Positions 6,810-14,353 of a stretch of DNA of 17,371 nucleotides are shown in pieces (position 1 is the first letter of the stretch; the number at the start of each line of letters is the position of its first letter). The notes under the pieces are model-generated. The model was not told where the DNA came from and made no database searches. It worked only from the letters and a program-made list of their open reading frames with translations. The translations under genes and the position numbers were made by a program. This stretch comes from Bilophila wadsworthia ATCC 49260 (GTDB lineage: Bacteria; Desulfobacterota; Desulfovibrionia; Desulfovibrionales; Desulfovibrionaceae), in assembly GCF_000701705.1 (NCBI RefSeq), contig NZ_JNJP01000077.1, positions 1-17,371 on the forward strand, in the 5' to 3' direction.

Positions 6810-8135
6810 TCATTTTATGCGCGACAGCCCGATCCTGTCCCTTATGCTTTGACGTGTTGCCCTGTAAGCCGTCGCAAATCCATCATGTCTTCCCATTTTT
6901 TTCATGCGTTTTTCTTCTTTGGAAGGCATGTTGAGCGGCAAGAGAACGCACCAGTCGGGATCAGGGTCCGGCAAAACATAGAGCGCGTTGCCATGTTCCG
7001 AATCCCAATATATCGCCTCGGGATGAGAAAAGCTTTCCGCAAGTCCTTTATATTGCTCTACGGATAAGGCGGTTCCAGCTTCTTGATGTACTTGTCTTTT
7101 TGAATGCCCCAGTTTGTCGTCCGTCATAACGGCAATCCGGGCCGGGTCCAGCCCGGCGGCCTTGGCTGCGGCCACCACTTCCGGCTGCACAAGCCCCACC
7201 ACCACGGCGTCGCCAGTCTTCCACTTCGAGGCCAGCTTTTCCTCTATCCATAGGCCGAAAGCCGCGTGTCGGGCCGGGGCGTTGTTGATAGCCTGCACAA
7301 CTTCGGCATAGAGCGTATCGCTTTTGATAAGCTCCAGCTTTTGCGCCAGCTCGCAGTCAAGCTGATAGGTCGTATAGCCCGCGCTGTACGAAAACCCCGT
7401 GTCCGTCCAATGTGTGAGGCCACCCGGCCTTTCCTGCCAGCCCCACACTTCCCGGACAACCTGCTGGCTTTCCGGGGCGCGGGGATTGACGACAACCTCC
7501 CGGCTCACCATGCGGCCTTCGCCGCTTTCCGGTATCAACCCTTCACGTTCAAGCTGTACGTCCGAAAGCGCCCGTGTCCGACAGCGGCACCGCCAGCCGT
7601 TGGGCGGATAGTGCGTTTTCCAGAACGGATCGTCATAGCGAAAAACCTTACGGTGGAGCGCCCGGTGGTGCGGGCGGGTGCGGCTATCGAGAACCGCGAT
7701 ATACATCCACCACGGTCTTTCCTCGGCGTTGGCGAGCATGGCCCGGTAACGCCCGTACATGTAGGCGCTCTGAACGTTCTGAAAAAAGATCAGGGACAGG
7801 CGCGCCGGAAGATCCGGGCCTTTTTCCGTCACTTCGCCCGTTTTCGGGTTGATGCTCTGTCGCTTCCCGGTCCAGCCCTTCGCTCGCAGGATCGGGGCCA
7901 GATCGTCAATAAACATCTTTCCCGTCTTGCCGTTTTTGACGGCGTCAACCAAGCCTTTTTTGACGTCTTCCAGAAGATCAAGCCGGGTCATGCCGGACAC
8001 GGTAACGGCCTTAGCCTGCGCTTCCTGCCAAATATCGTACCAATGCCGGGTTGGCGTAATACCCTTGCTCTCAAGGTAGGCCACGGCGTCGCGCGGCGGG
8101 AGCCCCAGCGCGTAGACGAGATCAGGCGTTTGCAT
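6810..8135 (-). CDS. F: MuF (gpF-like) minor head protein with C-terminal BECR-type nuclease-like domain
   Basis: A 441-residue protein. Residues about 110-190 are the MuF head morphogenesis core: NVQSAYMYGRYRAM, LDSRTRPHHRALHRKVF, then YPPNGWRCRCRTRALS. MuF proteins bind the portal inside the head and are packaged with DNA. Residues about 295-440 form a second domain not needed for that role: IAVMTDDKLGHSKRQVH (334-350), a Ser/Glu helix, HPEAIYWDSEHGNALYVL (371-388), then a basic tail. This pattern (strand, H-x5-H, helix, 'P-x-x-I' strand, strand) resembles the phage BECR (barnase/EndoU/colicin E5-D/RelE) nuclease domains often fused to MuF. His344, His350 and Arg347 are candidate active residues. 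It overlaps the portal gene by 14 bp. Its stop abuts the 3' end of the convergent tRNA-like RNA. Confidence 0.85.
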   Translation of the reverse strand: MQTPDLVYALGLPPRDAVAYLESKGITPTRHWYDIWQEAQAKAVTVSGMTRLDLLEDVKKGLVDAVKNGKTGKMFIDDLAPILRAKGWTGKRQSINPKTGEVTEKGPDLPARLSLIFFQNVQSAYMYGRYRAMLANAEERPWWMYIAVLDSRTRPHHRALHRKVFRYDDPFWKTHYPPNGWRCRCRTRALSDVQLEREGLIPESGEGRMVSREVVVNPRAPESQQVVREVWGWQERPGGLTHWTDTGFSYSAGYTTYQLDCELAQKLELIKSDTLYAEVVQAINNAPARHAAFGLWIEEKLASKWKTGDAVVVGLVQPEVVAAAKAAGLDPARIAVMTDDKLGHSKRQVHQEAGTALSVEQYKGLAESFSHPEAIYWDSEHGNALYVLPDPDPDWCVLLPLNMPSKEEKRMKKMGRHDGFATAYRATRQSIRDRIGLSRIK

Positions 8136-9702
8136 CGGCCTCTTCCCGCGCGCTGGCTTCGCCGATGATGGTTGCGAGCATGATCGCTCGCGCCATAAGT
8201 TCTTGCAGCTTCGCCGTGTTCATCTTCGGATACAGATCGCCAAGACGCACCAAAAGATCGGCGGGCTCAATACCGTCCCGGATTTCATCAAAAAGGGGCG
8301 CGAGCAATTCGGCGGACGCCGCCGACAGAGCCGCGTCGGGAGCCATGCCGTCGATTATGGCCTGGTCCGGGAACGGGTCCGCCTTGCCGTCGTCGGCTCT
8401 GGCCTGCGCCGTCAGGGGCGCGGGCGGTTGCGGCACGGACGTTTCCTTCACGGACAACACCTTTTCCCCTTCTTCTGCCTGCGGAATTTTCAGCTTCTCA
8501 TGCGCCCATGCCGCCGGGATATCCATCACGGACACCAGCTTCGGAAGCGCGTCGGCAAAGACCTTGATGTCTTCGGCCTGCCTTGTGTCGAACCGGAAGT
8601 ACGGGAGCAACGCCGGATCGCTGACGCCGCAGTTCAGATAGGCCAGCGGCGCGAGGATTTGCCGGGTGATCGTCGCGGCGATCTGCGCGGCGTCGGACGT
8701 GAGGATGTCATGCCGTACCTCATTGTGAACTTCTCCAAGCGCATTGGTGGACGTTTTGCCGTCCGCCTGTGTGGTGAGCGTGCCGCCAAGAATGGCCTTG
8801 CTCATGCCTTGTTCACACCGGGTAACAAGAATGCCCGGGATGTCCTGCGTGGCGTTGGCGGGCGACTCGAAAAGAATCTCCATGCCCTGAGGAATAATGC
8901 CGGAAGCGTCCCGGCCCAAGTTCGCAAGGGCGGACCGGAGCGCGGCGCGGTCTTCGGCGGAACTTCCCGGCGGGTACTTGCCGAGCCGGAAAGGAAGGCC
9001 GTGAACCTGCGTATACAGTATCGCCGATTCCAGCGCATAGGCACGGATCAGGTACGCCCACGCCACGGTGCGGAAAAGCCCGACGCGCGGAAGCCAGCCG
9101 GATTTACTGCGGTGCGTATGAATGACCCAACCAAAGGGCCACAGTTCGGCCCCCTCGTAAGTTCCGTCCCGTAGCCGCAGCACGTTGCGGTTTTCCCGCA
9201 TGACCTGAAACCAGCTTTGCGGGCGGTGATGGAATGCCGCCGGGATATGCAGCCCGCCGGTTTGCGTCCATTCGATTTCAAGGGCCGCGAAGCCGTGGCC
9301 TATGCCGTCCGCCAGATCCAGCAGCAAATCCGACGTGGTGGGCAACATGTCGAACTGTTCGCGCACGGCGGCGGCCACGGCTTCCGCCCGCTTATCCTTG
9401 GCGCGCCCCGGCAAAATCTCCCAGTCCAGTGTCAGCAAGGCCCGTTTGCGCTTGCCGATCTCGGCGGCAAGGTGCTCACAGCGGTCTTCCATATCGGCAA
9501 AAAGCACGTGCTGCTCGGTAATGTCGCCGTCGTCCGCCGCCTGCAAAATGGAGGACAGACGGGAAGGCGTCAGGCGGTTTGTCATGTTGCCCCACCGCTC
9601 AAGGTAGAGCATGGGCGTCAAGCCGCCGCCCGCCGTCGTCTGCTGCTCGGCGAGCGCCTTACGCTTGCGCGGGCGCGGTTTGGCCGGTCTTCTGAAAAGC
9701 AT
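8122..9702 (-). CDS. Portal protein, Mu gp29 family (DUF935)
   Basis: A 526-residue protein. DUF935 landmarks include the N-terminal TPSRLSSILQAADDGDI, MEDRCEHLAAEIGKRKRALL, a central YALESAILYTQVHGLPFRLGKY and the KAILGGTLTTQADGKTS region typical of Mu-like portals. It forms the dodecameric DNA gate at one capsid vertex. I chose the ATG at 9702 rather than the one at 9711. GGAGG touches the upstream ATG but lies 9 nt before 9702, and 9702 overlaps the terminase stop as TAATG. The N-terminus is strongly basic (RRPAKPRPRKRK). It overlaps the MuF gene by 14 bp. Confidence 0.93.
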   Translation of the reverse strand: MLFRRPAKPRPRKRKALAEQQTTAGGGLTPMLYLERWGNMTNRLTPSRLSSILQAADDGDITEQHVLFADMEDRCEHLAAEIGKRKRALLTLDWEILPGRAKDKRAEAVAAAVREQFDMLPTTSDLLLDLADGIGHGFAALEIEWTQTGGLHIPAAFHHRPQSWFQVMRENRNVLRLRDGTYEGAELWPFGWVIHTHRSKSGWLPRVGLFRTVAWAYLIRAYALESAILYTQVHGLPFRLGKYPPGSSAEDRAALRSALANLGRDASGIIPQGMEILFESPANATQDIPGILVTRCEQGMSKAILGGTLTTQADGKTSTNALGEVHNEVRHDILTSDAAQIAATITRQILAPLAYLNCGVSDPALLPYFRFDTRQAEDIKVFADALPKLVSVMDIPAAWAHEKLKIPQAEEGEKVLSVKETSVPQPPAPLTAQARADDGKADPFPDQAIIDGMAPDAALSAASAELLAPLFDEIRDGIEPADLLVRLGDLYPKMNTAKLQELMARAIMLATIIGEASAREEADANA

Positions 9703-11363
9703 TATGTCCATCCTCCGAACGTATCAAAATCATCCATATCGTCGTCTTCACTGGGACGCACGCCCCACAGGCTTTGACGCGGCACCCGCTCGAATGCATC
9801 CCGCAGGGACACAAAACCGCCCACAGCCAGCCGCCAAAGCATTTCGAGCGCGTCCGGCCCGTCGTCGTGGTCGGCCTTGGGGAAGTGCCGCAACTGGTCG
9901 ATCAAGGTCTGCTGTGACGTGTGCAGGCGGATGCGGCCCTGCGAGAAATACGGCTGCAACGTCTCAATCCTGAGTTGCTTGTCCGTGGAATTGATGATCG
10001 GGCGCACGGGCAGTGCGAGCCCGCGCGCGGCGGCCCGCTGCGCCAAAACGTCCGCAAAAAAGGCCTGAAACTGCACGGCTTCAACGGCCCAATTCAGGCA
10101 ATGATACGCGCTGTGCAGCGCGATCACGTCTTCAATGATGCGATCCGGGTGACGTTTGCGGATACTCGCTTCCACCACGTCAAGCGTCATGGTGTCGCGC
10201 AACAGCCCGCCGACGAGGATCGCGGACGGGTCACGGCCCGCGCCGAGCTTGCCGAGAGACGGGTCAACGGCCCCGAACAGCAGCCAGTCGTGGGAACGGT
10301 CGACCCAGAACGTGATGCAGGAGGCAAACGGCGCGTCGTCCCCGGACAGCGGATCGTTCTGCTGCTCGGAATCAAAAGCCGCGTGGGAGTCGGCGCGCTT
10401 CGTCATAAGCTGATACAGCGGGCGGCCCGCAGGCCACGAGACGATCGCGCCGCGCTCCATGTCGTTTTGATGGAGATCGTAAAAGGCGCGGGCTGCAACG
10501 GGGCCGTCGGCGTGCAAAATGGCTTCCCACTTGTCCCACAGGTCAAGGCATTCCGGCCACTGGACGATGGAACGGAACCGTTTTGACTGCCACGTGGGCT
10601 TGTCCAGCGTCCGAGCCAGCACGGAATCGTAATGCAGGATCGTGCCCACATAGACCACGTCCATACTCCCGTCGGCGGCCCCGAGGTTGAGCACGGTCTT
10701 TTGCAGCCAGTCTTGCAGCTTGTCCCGCTGCTCGGGCTTGGCGACGTTCTCGTCGTTTTCCAGATCATCCAGAATCACAAGGTCCGGGCGGTATGGGCCA
10801 TGACGCAGGCCGCGCATACGCTTGCCCGCGCCGAGAGCTTGGAGCTTCACGTTTTGGGCGGTCAAAATGGTGCCGACGTTCCAGACGCGCCCGCGCCCTG
10901 TTTCGGCGGGGAAGTCCATAGCAAGGCGCGGGTTGCCGTCCAGTTCCGCCTTGACCGCCTCCAAGAGAATCGCGGCCTGCTCCAGCGCGTCGGCAATGAT
11001 CAGAATGTACCTCTTGCGCCCCGTCAGCACGCACCACAGCACGAAAAACAGGGAGATAAATGTGCTTTTCGCTTCACCGCGCGGGGCGGCAAGGGCGATA
11101 TGCTGGCCTTCGCGGGTTTCGGCCATGCGCGGCAAGGCGGCGTCAAGCCATGTATGCAGCGCGCTGTCGCCCGCGATCGTGCAATAGTGCGGAAAGTACG
11201 TGCGCCGAAAAAAAGTGAAATCGGCAAGCGCCCGTTTCCGGCGCTCTGCGGAAGCCTTGGGATCGGACGGGAACCCCTCGCAATCAGCTTCGATCTGTTG
11301 TTGCAGGGCGGCGGCAATGTCGGCGATCGCGTACTGAAAATGTTTTGCCGAGAGCTTTTTCAT
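9702..11363 (-). CDS. Terminase large subunit, Mu gp28 family
   Basis: A 553-residue packaging motor. The ATPase domain has Walker A APRGEAKST (93-101) and Walker B LVILDDLEND (195-204). The C-terminal RNase H-like nuclease has AVDPSLGK with Asp367, a second acidic position near Asp378 and KADHDDGPDAL (497-505). Length and motif order fit Mu-like large terminases that cut host-flanked phage DNA and pump headfuls through the portal. The ribosome site AAGGAG lies 9 nt before the ATG, which overlaps the upstream stop as TAATG. The C-terminus is very acidic (EDDDMDDFD). Confidence 0.95.
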   Translation of the reverse strand: MKKLSAKHFQYAIADIAAALQQQIEADCEGFPSDPKASAERRKRALADFTFFRRTYFPHYCTIAGDSALHTWLDAALPRMAETREGQHIALAAPRGEAKSTFISLFFVLWCVLTGRKRYILIIADALEQAAILLEAVKAELDGNPRLAMDFPAETGRGRVWNVGTILTAQNVKLQALGAGKRMRGLRHGPYRPDLVILDDLENDENVAKPEQRDKLQDWLQKTVLNLGAADGSMDVVYVGTILHYDSVLARTLDKPTWQSKRFRSIVQWPECLDLWDKWEAILHADGPVAARAFYDLHQNDMERGAIVSWPAGRPLYQLMTKRADSHAAFDSEQQNDPLSGDDAPFASCITFWVDRSHDWLLFGAVDPSLGKLGAGRDPSAILVGGLLRDTMTLDVVEASIRKRHPDRIIEDVIALHSAYHCLNWAVEAVQFQAFFADVLAQRAAARGLALPVRPIINSTDKQLRIETLQPYFSQGRIRLHTSQQTLIDQLRHFPKADHDDGPDALEMLWRLAVGGFVSLRDAFERVPRQSLWGVRPSEDDDMDDFDTFGGWT

Positions 11364-11866
11364 TAGCCAAGCTCCTTGGCGATAAGCGCCCCGAACGGCT
11401 CCAGCACCTCAAGCAAAGCCGGGGCGTGCTGCGGGAAACGTTGGCTCGTAAAGTCGACCAGCTTGCGGATAATGCCGAGCGCGGTAGCAAGTTCGTCAGT
11501 TTCGGGCAGGATGCGCTTGCTGGCGGCGATGGTCTTGGCGAATGAGTCGGCAAGGGAAGACAGCGCCTCTACTTTTTCGGCGGGCGGCATGTCTTCATCC
11601 TTGCCGATCCGCTCCATGAGCGTCCTGTGCTGCAACACGTAGTCGTTCAGCATCTGGCGGGCCACGGCTTCCATGCCCTCGCCCGCCAGACTTGACGCCG
11701 CCTTGACCTTATCCCAATCGTCATCTTCGGCTTTTTGCGCGTCGGCCTTCCAGCGCCGGGCCGTACCGATGGAAATACCGACAAGGGCGGCGGCCTCCTC
11801 AAGGGACAGCGCCTTGTAGCAGTATGCCGAGCGCAGGGCCATGCGTTTGCTTTTCGGATGGGCCAT
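11363..11866 (-). CDS. DUF1804-type DNA-binding protein, probable small terminase
   Basis: A 167-residue protein with a helix-turn-helix near the N-terminus (LSLEEAAALVGISIGTARRWKADA, residues 20-43), followed by helical, probably oligomerising segments. This is the pattern of the DUF1804 family found beside the large terminase in Mu-like phages, where Mu itself has gp27. A small-terminase role in recognising phage ends is inferred from position and the DNA-binding fold. It starts with a TAATG overlap after the small membrane protein and has only a weak ribosome site, so translation is probably coupled. Confidence 0.8.
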   Translation of the reverse strand: MAHPKSKRMALRSAYCYKALSLEEAAALVGISIGTARRWKADAQKAEDDDWDKVKAASSLAGEGMEAVARQMLNDYVLQHRTLMERIGKDEDMPPAEKVEALSSLADSFAKTIAASKRILPETDELATALGIIRKLVDFTSQRFPQHAPALLEVLEPFGALIAKELG

Positions 11867-12060
11867 TACGCGCGTACCCCAAGAATAAGTTGAGCATAGA
11901 CAAGGGCCACGGCGACGACGGCCCCGGAAAGCCCACCGGAAACCACGCTGTTCGCGGCGGCATGTTCCTGCCCGTTTTCAACCGTGGCCGCCAGCGCATC
12001 AACCTTCTTTTCAATGCGGGCCAGCGCCTGCAACACCTCGTTATCATGCTTGCTTTCCAT
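11866..12060 (-). CDS. Small membrane protein (holin/antiholin-like or gp25/26-position protein)
   Basis: A 64-residue protein starting MESKHDNEVLQALARIEKKV. It has an N-terminal amphipathic helix with coiled-coil character, then one hydrophobic segment (about residues 40-61, LSGAVVAVALVYAQLIL), and ends in GVRA. The ATG at 12060 is preceded by GGGGGA. The longer open frame upstream is the antisense of nothing useful and runs through the neighbouring gene. It lies at the Mu gp25/gp26 position between lysis genes and small terminase. I do not recognise a defined family. A tail-anchored accessory lysis factor is one possibility. Confidence 0.65.
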   Translation of the reverse strand: MESKHDNEVLQALARIEKKVDALAATVENGQEHAAANSVVSGGLSGAVVAVALVYAQLILGVRA

Positions 12061-12316
12061 GACTTCCCCCTGAGCGTACCGAGTCGGCGACGCGATCAAG
12101 CTTGTCGTCCACCCGCTCCAGCCCCGCAAGGATCTGCCCGGTCCGTTCCCGGCAATCCTCGCGCGGCACATAGTTCTTGTGCATTTCTTCAACAATGCGG
12201 CATTGATTCTCTTTCAGTTCGTCAACGCGGCCCTCAAGCCGGGTGCCCCAGTAGGCCAGCAAGCCGCATACCAGACTGAGAAGACCGATAATCACCGTCT
12301 GCGCGTCCATCGTCAC
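12044..12316 (-). CDS. Small membrane-anchored coiled-coil protein (DUF2730-like)
   Basis: A 90-residue protein with one N-terminal membrane segment (IIGLLSLVCGLLAYWGT, about residues 9-25), followed by a long charged helix (RLEGRVDELKENQCRIVEEM, later LERVDDKLDRVADSV). The GTG start at 12316 overlaps the Rz stop as GTGA and has GAGGGTGG about 7 nt upstream. An ATG two codons later is equally possible. The layout resembles DUF2730 proteins found at this place in Mu-like phages. The function of that family is unknown. It overlaps the next gene by 17 bp. Confidence 0.7.
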   Translation of the reverse strand: MTMDAQTVIIGLLSLVCGLLAYWGTRLEGRVDELKENQCRIVEEMHKNYVPREDCRERTGQILAGLERVDDKLDRVADSVRSGGSHGKQA

Positions 12317-12903
12317 GGCGACACCACCCTCGCCAGCGTACCGAGCTGGATTTCAAGCCCCCGGCAATACCCGCCATAGTCCCGGACGTGGGCAAGTACA
12401 TCTTCAGGAGTCGCTAGTGCGTCGCCGCGTACCCCGGTTCCAGCGGGTCCGGTCTGTCCGGGAGGCGCAGCAGTTCCGGCGGGATCGGCGTCCTGACTTC
12501 CGGGGCCACCACCGGAACCGGCAAGGCCGAGGGCTTCGTTGTAGAGGCGCACCCAGTCACGAGATAAACCAGCGCAATTATGGCGAGCGGCAACAGCCAC
12601 CTTTTGCAAACGCGCATCAAAAGTTTGACGCTCTTTTGCCAGCTTTTTGCGGGCGTCTGAAAGCTCGGCGGATAATGCGGCCACGCGGGCCGTTTCTTTT
12701 TCCAGCTTTTCGCGGGCCGCCCGCTCGGCTGCTGCAACCGCATCGGCGCGGGCTTTATCTTTTTGCGATACTTCCTCGGCCAAAACAGCGATCCGCGCCT
12801 CATAGCGGGCCTCCTGCAATTCGAGCTTGCCGTACAAATGGACGATCCAACCGCTTGCAACGAGAAGGGCCGCGCCGATGAGCGCGAAGACACGACTACT
12901 CAC
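12313..12903 (-). CDS. Rz: Rz-like inner-membrane spanin
   Basis: A 196-residue protein beginning at a GTG at 12903 with a near-perfect ribosome site (AAGGAGG, 6 nt spacing) that lies inside the end of the methyltransferase gene. One N-terminal membrane segment (VFALIGAALLVASGWIVHLY) is followed by a long periplasmic coiled coil (about 25-115, LEKETARVAALSAELSDARK) and a Gly/Pro-rich tail. This is the i-spanin layout. It fuses inner and outer membranes at lysis with its partner Rz1, whose gene lies wholly inside this one in another frame. The open frame extends 24 codons upstream of the chosen start. Confidence 0.85.
   Translation of the reverse strand: MSSRVFALIGAALLVASGWIVHLYGKLELQEARYEARIAVLAEEVSQKDKARADAVAAAERAAREKLEKETARVAALSAELSDARKKLAKERQTFDARLQKVAVAARHNCAGLSRDWVRLYNEALGLAGSGGGPGSQDADPAGTAAPPGQTGPAGTGVRGDALATPEDVLAHVRDYGGYCRGLEIQLGTLARVVSP
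12414..12617 (-). CDS. Rz1: Rz1-like outer-membrane spanin lipoprotein embedded in Rz
   Basis: A 67-residue protein starting MRVCKRWLLPLAIIALVYL. It has a positively charged start, a hydrophobic core and lipobox LVTGC with Cys23 as lipidation site. The mature part is Pro-rich (VPVVAPEVRTPIPPELLRLP), the hallmark of Rz1 o-spanins. It is encoded entirely within Rz in a different frame, as in lambda. The frame is open further upstream without protein-like features, so the ATG at 12617 is the sensible start, although its ribosome site is weak. Confidence 0.85.
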   Translation of the reverse strand: MRVCKRWLLPLAIIALVYLVTGCASTTKPSALPVPVVAPEVRTPIPPELLRLPDRPDPLEPGYAATH

Positions 12904-13642
12904 AGCGCACCTCCTTTGCCGCTTCTTCCATTCGGCGGCAGGCCACATCGAACCAGCGCACATCCTTTTCGACACCTATAAAGCGTCGCTTCGCATTCAG
13001 GGCCGCGACGCCGGTTGTGCCGCTGCCCATAAAAGGGTCAAGGACAATCTGGCCTTCGCTCGTATACGTGCGTACCAGCCAGTCCATCAGCTCGACGGGC
13101 TTTCCCGTGGGGTGCCAGCTTTTGCCGCCGTGCCCCTTGCAGCGGATGACGCTTCGGGGATAGCGCAGGCCGTCCGCGTTTTCCGTAGTGGCGTTGCGCG
13201 CGTAGTTGTACACGACGGCGGCTTCACCTCCGCGCCTCTTTACATAGGGCTCGCCACAAGTTTTTTGAGGGTGGTATTCCGGGGGCTTTCGGTAAAACAC
13301 CGCGATCAGCTCATGTGCCCGGAGCGGTTTCCTGTTCGCATCCAGAAAACCCGTGGCAGGGCCTTTTTCATAGACCAGATCATAGCGGAAGAAAGGGCGG
13401 TTGCTGTTCACCACATCAACCCAAAACGTCCCGATACCAAAAACAGCCACAACGGCGTTTTCTTTTGTAACCGGAGCTATCTTTTTCCAGAACGCAGCCA
13501 TGCTTGCGGGGATGGAGTCCCATGCGCATTTCGTCTTTCCGTAGGGTGGATCGGTCAGCACGGCGTCAATGCCGGGCGGGAGCTCAACGTCAAGATAGTC
13601 GGTATGGTACAGCGTGGCGTTGCCGATATGCTCAATCCTCAC
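12896..13642 (-). CDS. Orphan DNA methyltransferase (beta-class, DPPY type)
   Basis: A 248-residue protein with catalytic DPPY (31-34), a target-recognition middle part, HPTGKPVELMDWLV (177-190) and the SAM-binding motif DPFMGSGTT (202-210). DPPY before FxGSG indicates a beta-class amino methyltransferase making N6-methyladenine or N4-methylcytosine. There is no restriction partner. It starts at a GTG overlapping the transglycosylase stop by 11 bp and ends over the Rz ribosome site. Its place in the lysis cassette means late expression, as with Mu mom, so protection of progeny DNA is a likely role. The specificity cannot be read from sequence. Confidence 0.9.
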   Translation of the reverse strand: MRIEHIGNATLYHTDYLDVELPPGIDAVLTDPPYGKTKCAWDSIPASMAAFWKKIAPVTKENAVVAVFGIGTFWVDVVNSNRPFFRYDLVYEKGPATGFLDANRKPLRAHELIAVFYRKPPEYHPQKTCGEPYVKRRGGEAAVVYNYARNATTENADGLRYPRSVIRCKGHGGKSWHPTGKPVELMDWLVRTYTSEGQIVLDPFMGSGTTGVAALNAKRRFIGVEKDVRWFDVACRRMEEAAKEVRCE

Positions 13643-14351
13643 AGCTCACCCCCGGCCCCCAACCGGCCTTTACGTAAGCGGCCTGACGCTCAAAGATGAA
13701 GAAAACGTACCGCTGGTTCTCCCGCTTCGCTGATGCCCGGCGGCCAGCGTTGACCGTCTCGACGCTTCCGAAATACCGATCGGGATCAAGGCCGCGCCTG
13801 GTGGCAAGGTTACGGTCCCGGTTTGTCCAGCCCATGCCGCCGTTGTATGCGGACAAGGCAAAGGCCATGCGGTCACAGGGCGTCAGTGTCTTCTTTTGCG
13901 TGCCCTTCGCCGCCAGCCGATCCCACAGGTACTTGTCATAAGTGACGCACGCCCGGAGCGCCCAGCCGGGGTTGAACGGTGCGGGCGCGCCTACTTCCGG
14001 GGCAACGGTCGGGAGCCATTTCGCGGTGGACGGCATGAACTGCGCCAAGCCTTGCGCGCCCGCCGACGACACTGTGTCGTTCTTCCACCAACTCTCGGTG
14101 TGAATTTGCGCCGCAAAGACAGACACGGGCGCGTCCAGTCCCCACACGACGCGGGAAGCACGGATCAGCGTGTCGCGGTGCTGATAGGCGGCGCGGGGGA
14201 TGGTGACGGTTTCGGCCTGTGCCGCGCCCGCGAACGTCGCGCAGATGCCCAAGAACAAGACTGCGGCGAGCAGCACGCCAAGCCCGAATGCTACGCCGGT
14301 AAACAGCCATTCCAGAAAGGCCATGCCCCATTTTTTCAAGACGGCGCGCAT
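13632..14351 (-). CDS. Phage lytic transglycosylase (endolysin)
   Basis: A 239-residue SLT-family muramidase. It has an N-terminal signal or signal-anchor segment (about 15-42, ending in AGAAQAET, a possible cleavage site after AQA). Catalytic Glu86 lies in IHTESWW, followed by GAQGLAQFMPSTA (98-110) and ALSAYNGG (165-172), the three hallmark motifs of the family. It cleaves peptidoglycan with formation of 1,6-anhydro-muramic acid. With a secretory N-terminus it could reach the periplasm independently of a large-hole holin, as signal-anchor endolysins do. It starts 2 bp after the holin stop. Confidence 0.9.
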   Translation of the reverse strand: MRAVLKKWGMAFLEWLFTGVAFGLGVLLAAVLFLGICATFAGAAQAETVTIPRAAYQHRDTLIRASRVVWGLDAPVSVFAAQIHTESWWKNDTVSSAGAQGLAQFMPSTAKWLPTVAPEVGAPAPFNPGWALRACVTYDKYLWDRLAAKGTQKKTLTPCDRMAFALSAYNGGMGWTNRDRNLATRRGLDPDRYFGSVETVNAGRRASAKRENQRYVFFIFERQAAYVKAGWGPGVSCED

Positions 14352-14353
14352 GG

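Noticed and set aside
6813..6850. Terminator for the plus-strand RNA (stem GACAG/CTGTC after TCATTTT)
   Set aside because: Only a 5-bp stem and no clear U-tract. Too weak to annotate.
9702..9711. Portal start at the ATG at 9711
   Set aside because: GGAGG directly touches that ATG, leaving no spacing. The ATG at 9702 has 9 nt spacing and a TAATG overlap.
11866..12195. Longer 109-residue version of the small membrane protein
   Set aside because: The extra 45 residues lie inside the preceding gene, are Arg/Trp-rich and lack a ribosome site. The start at 12060 has one.
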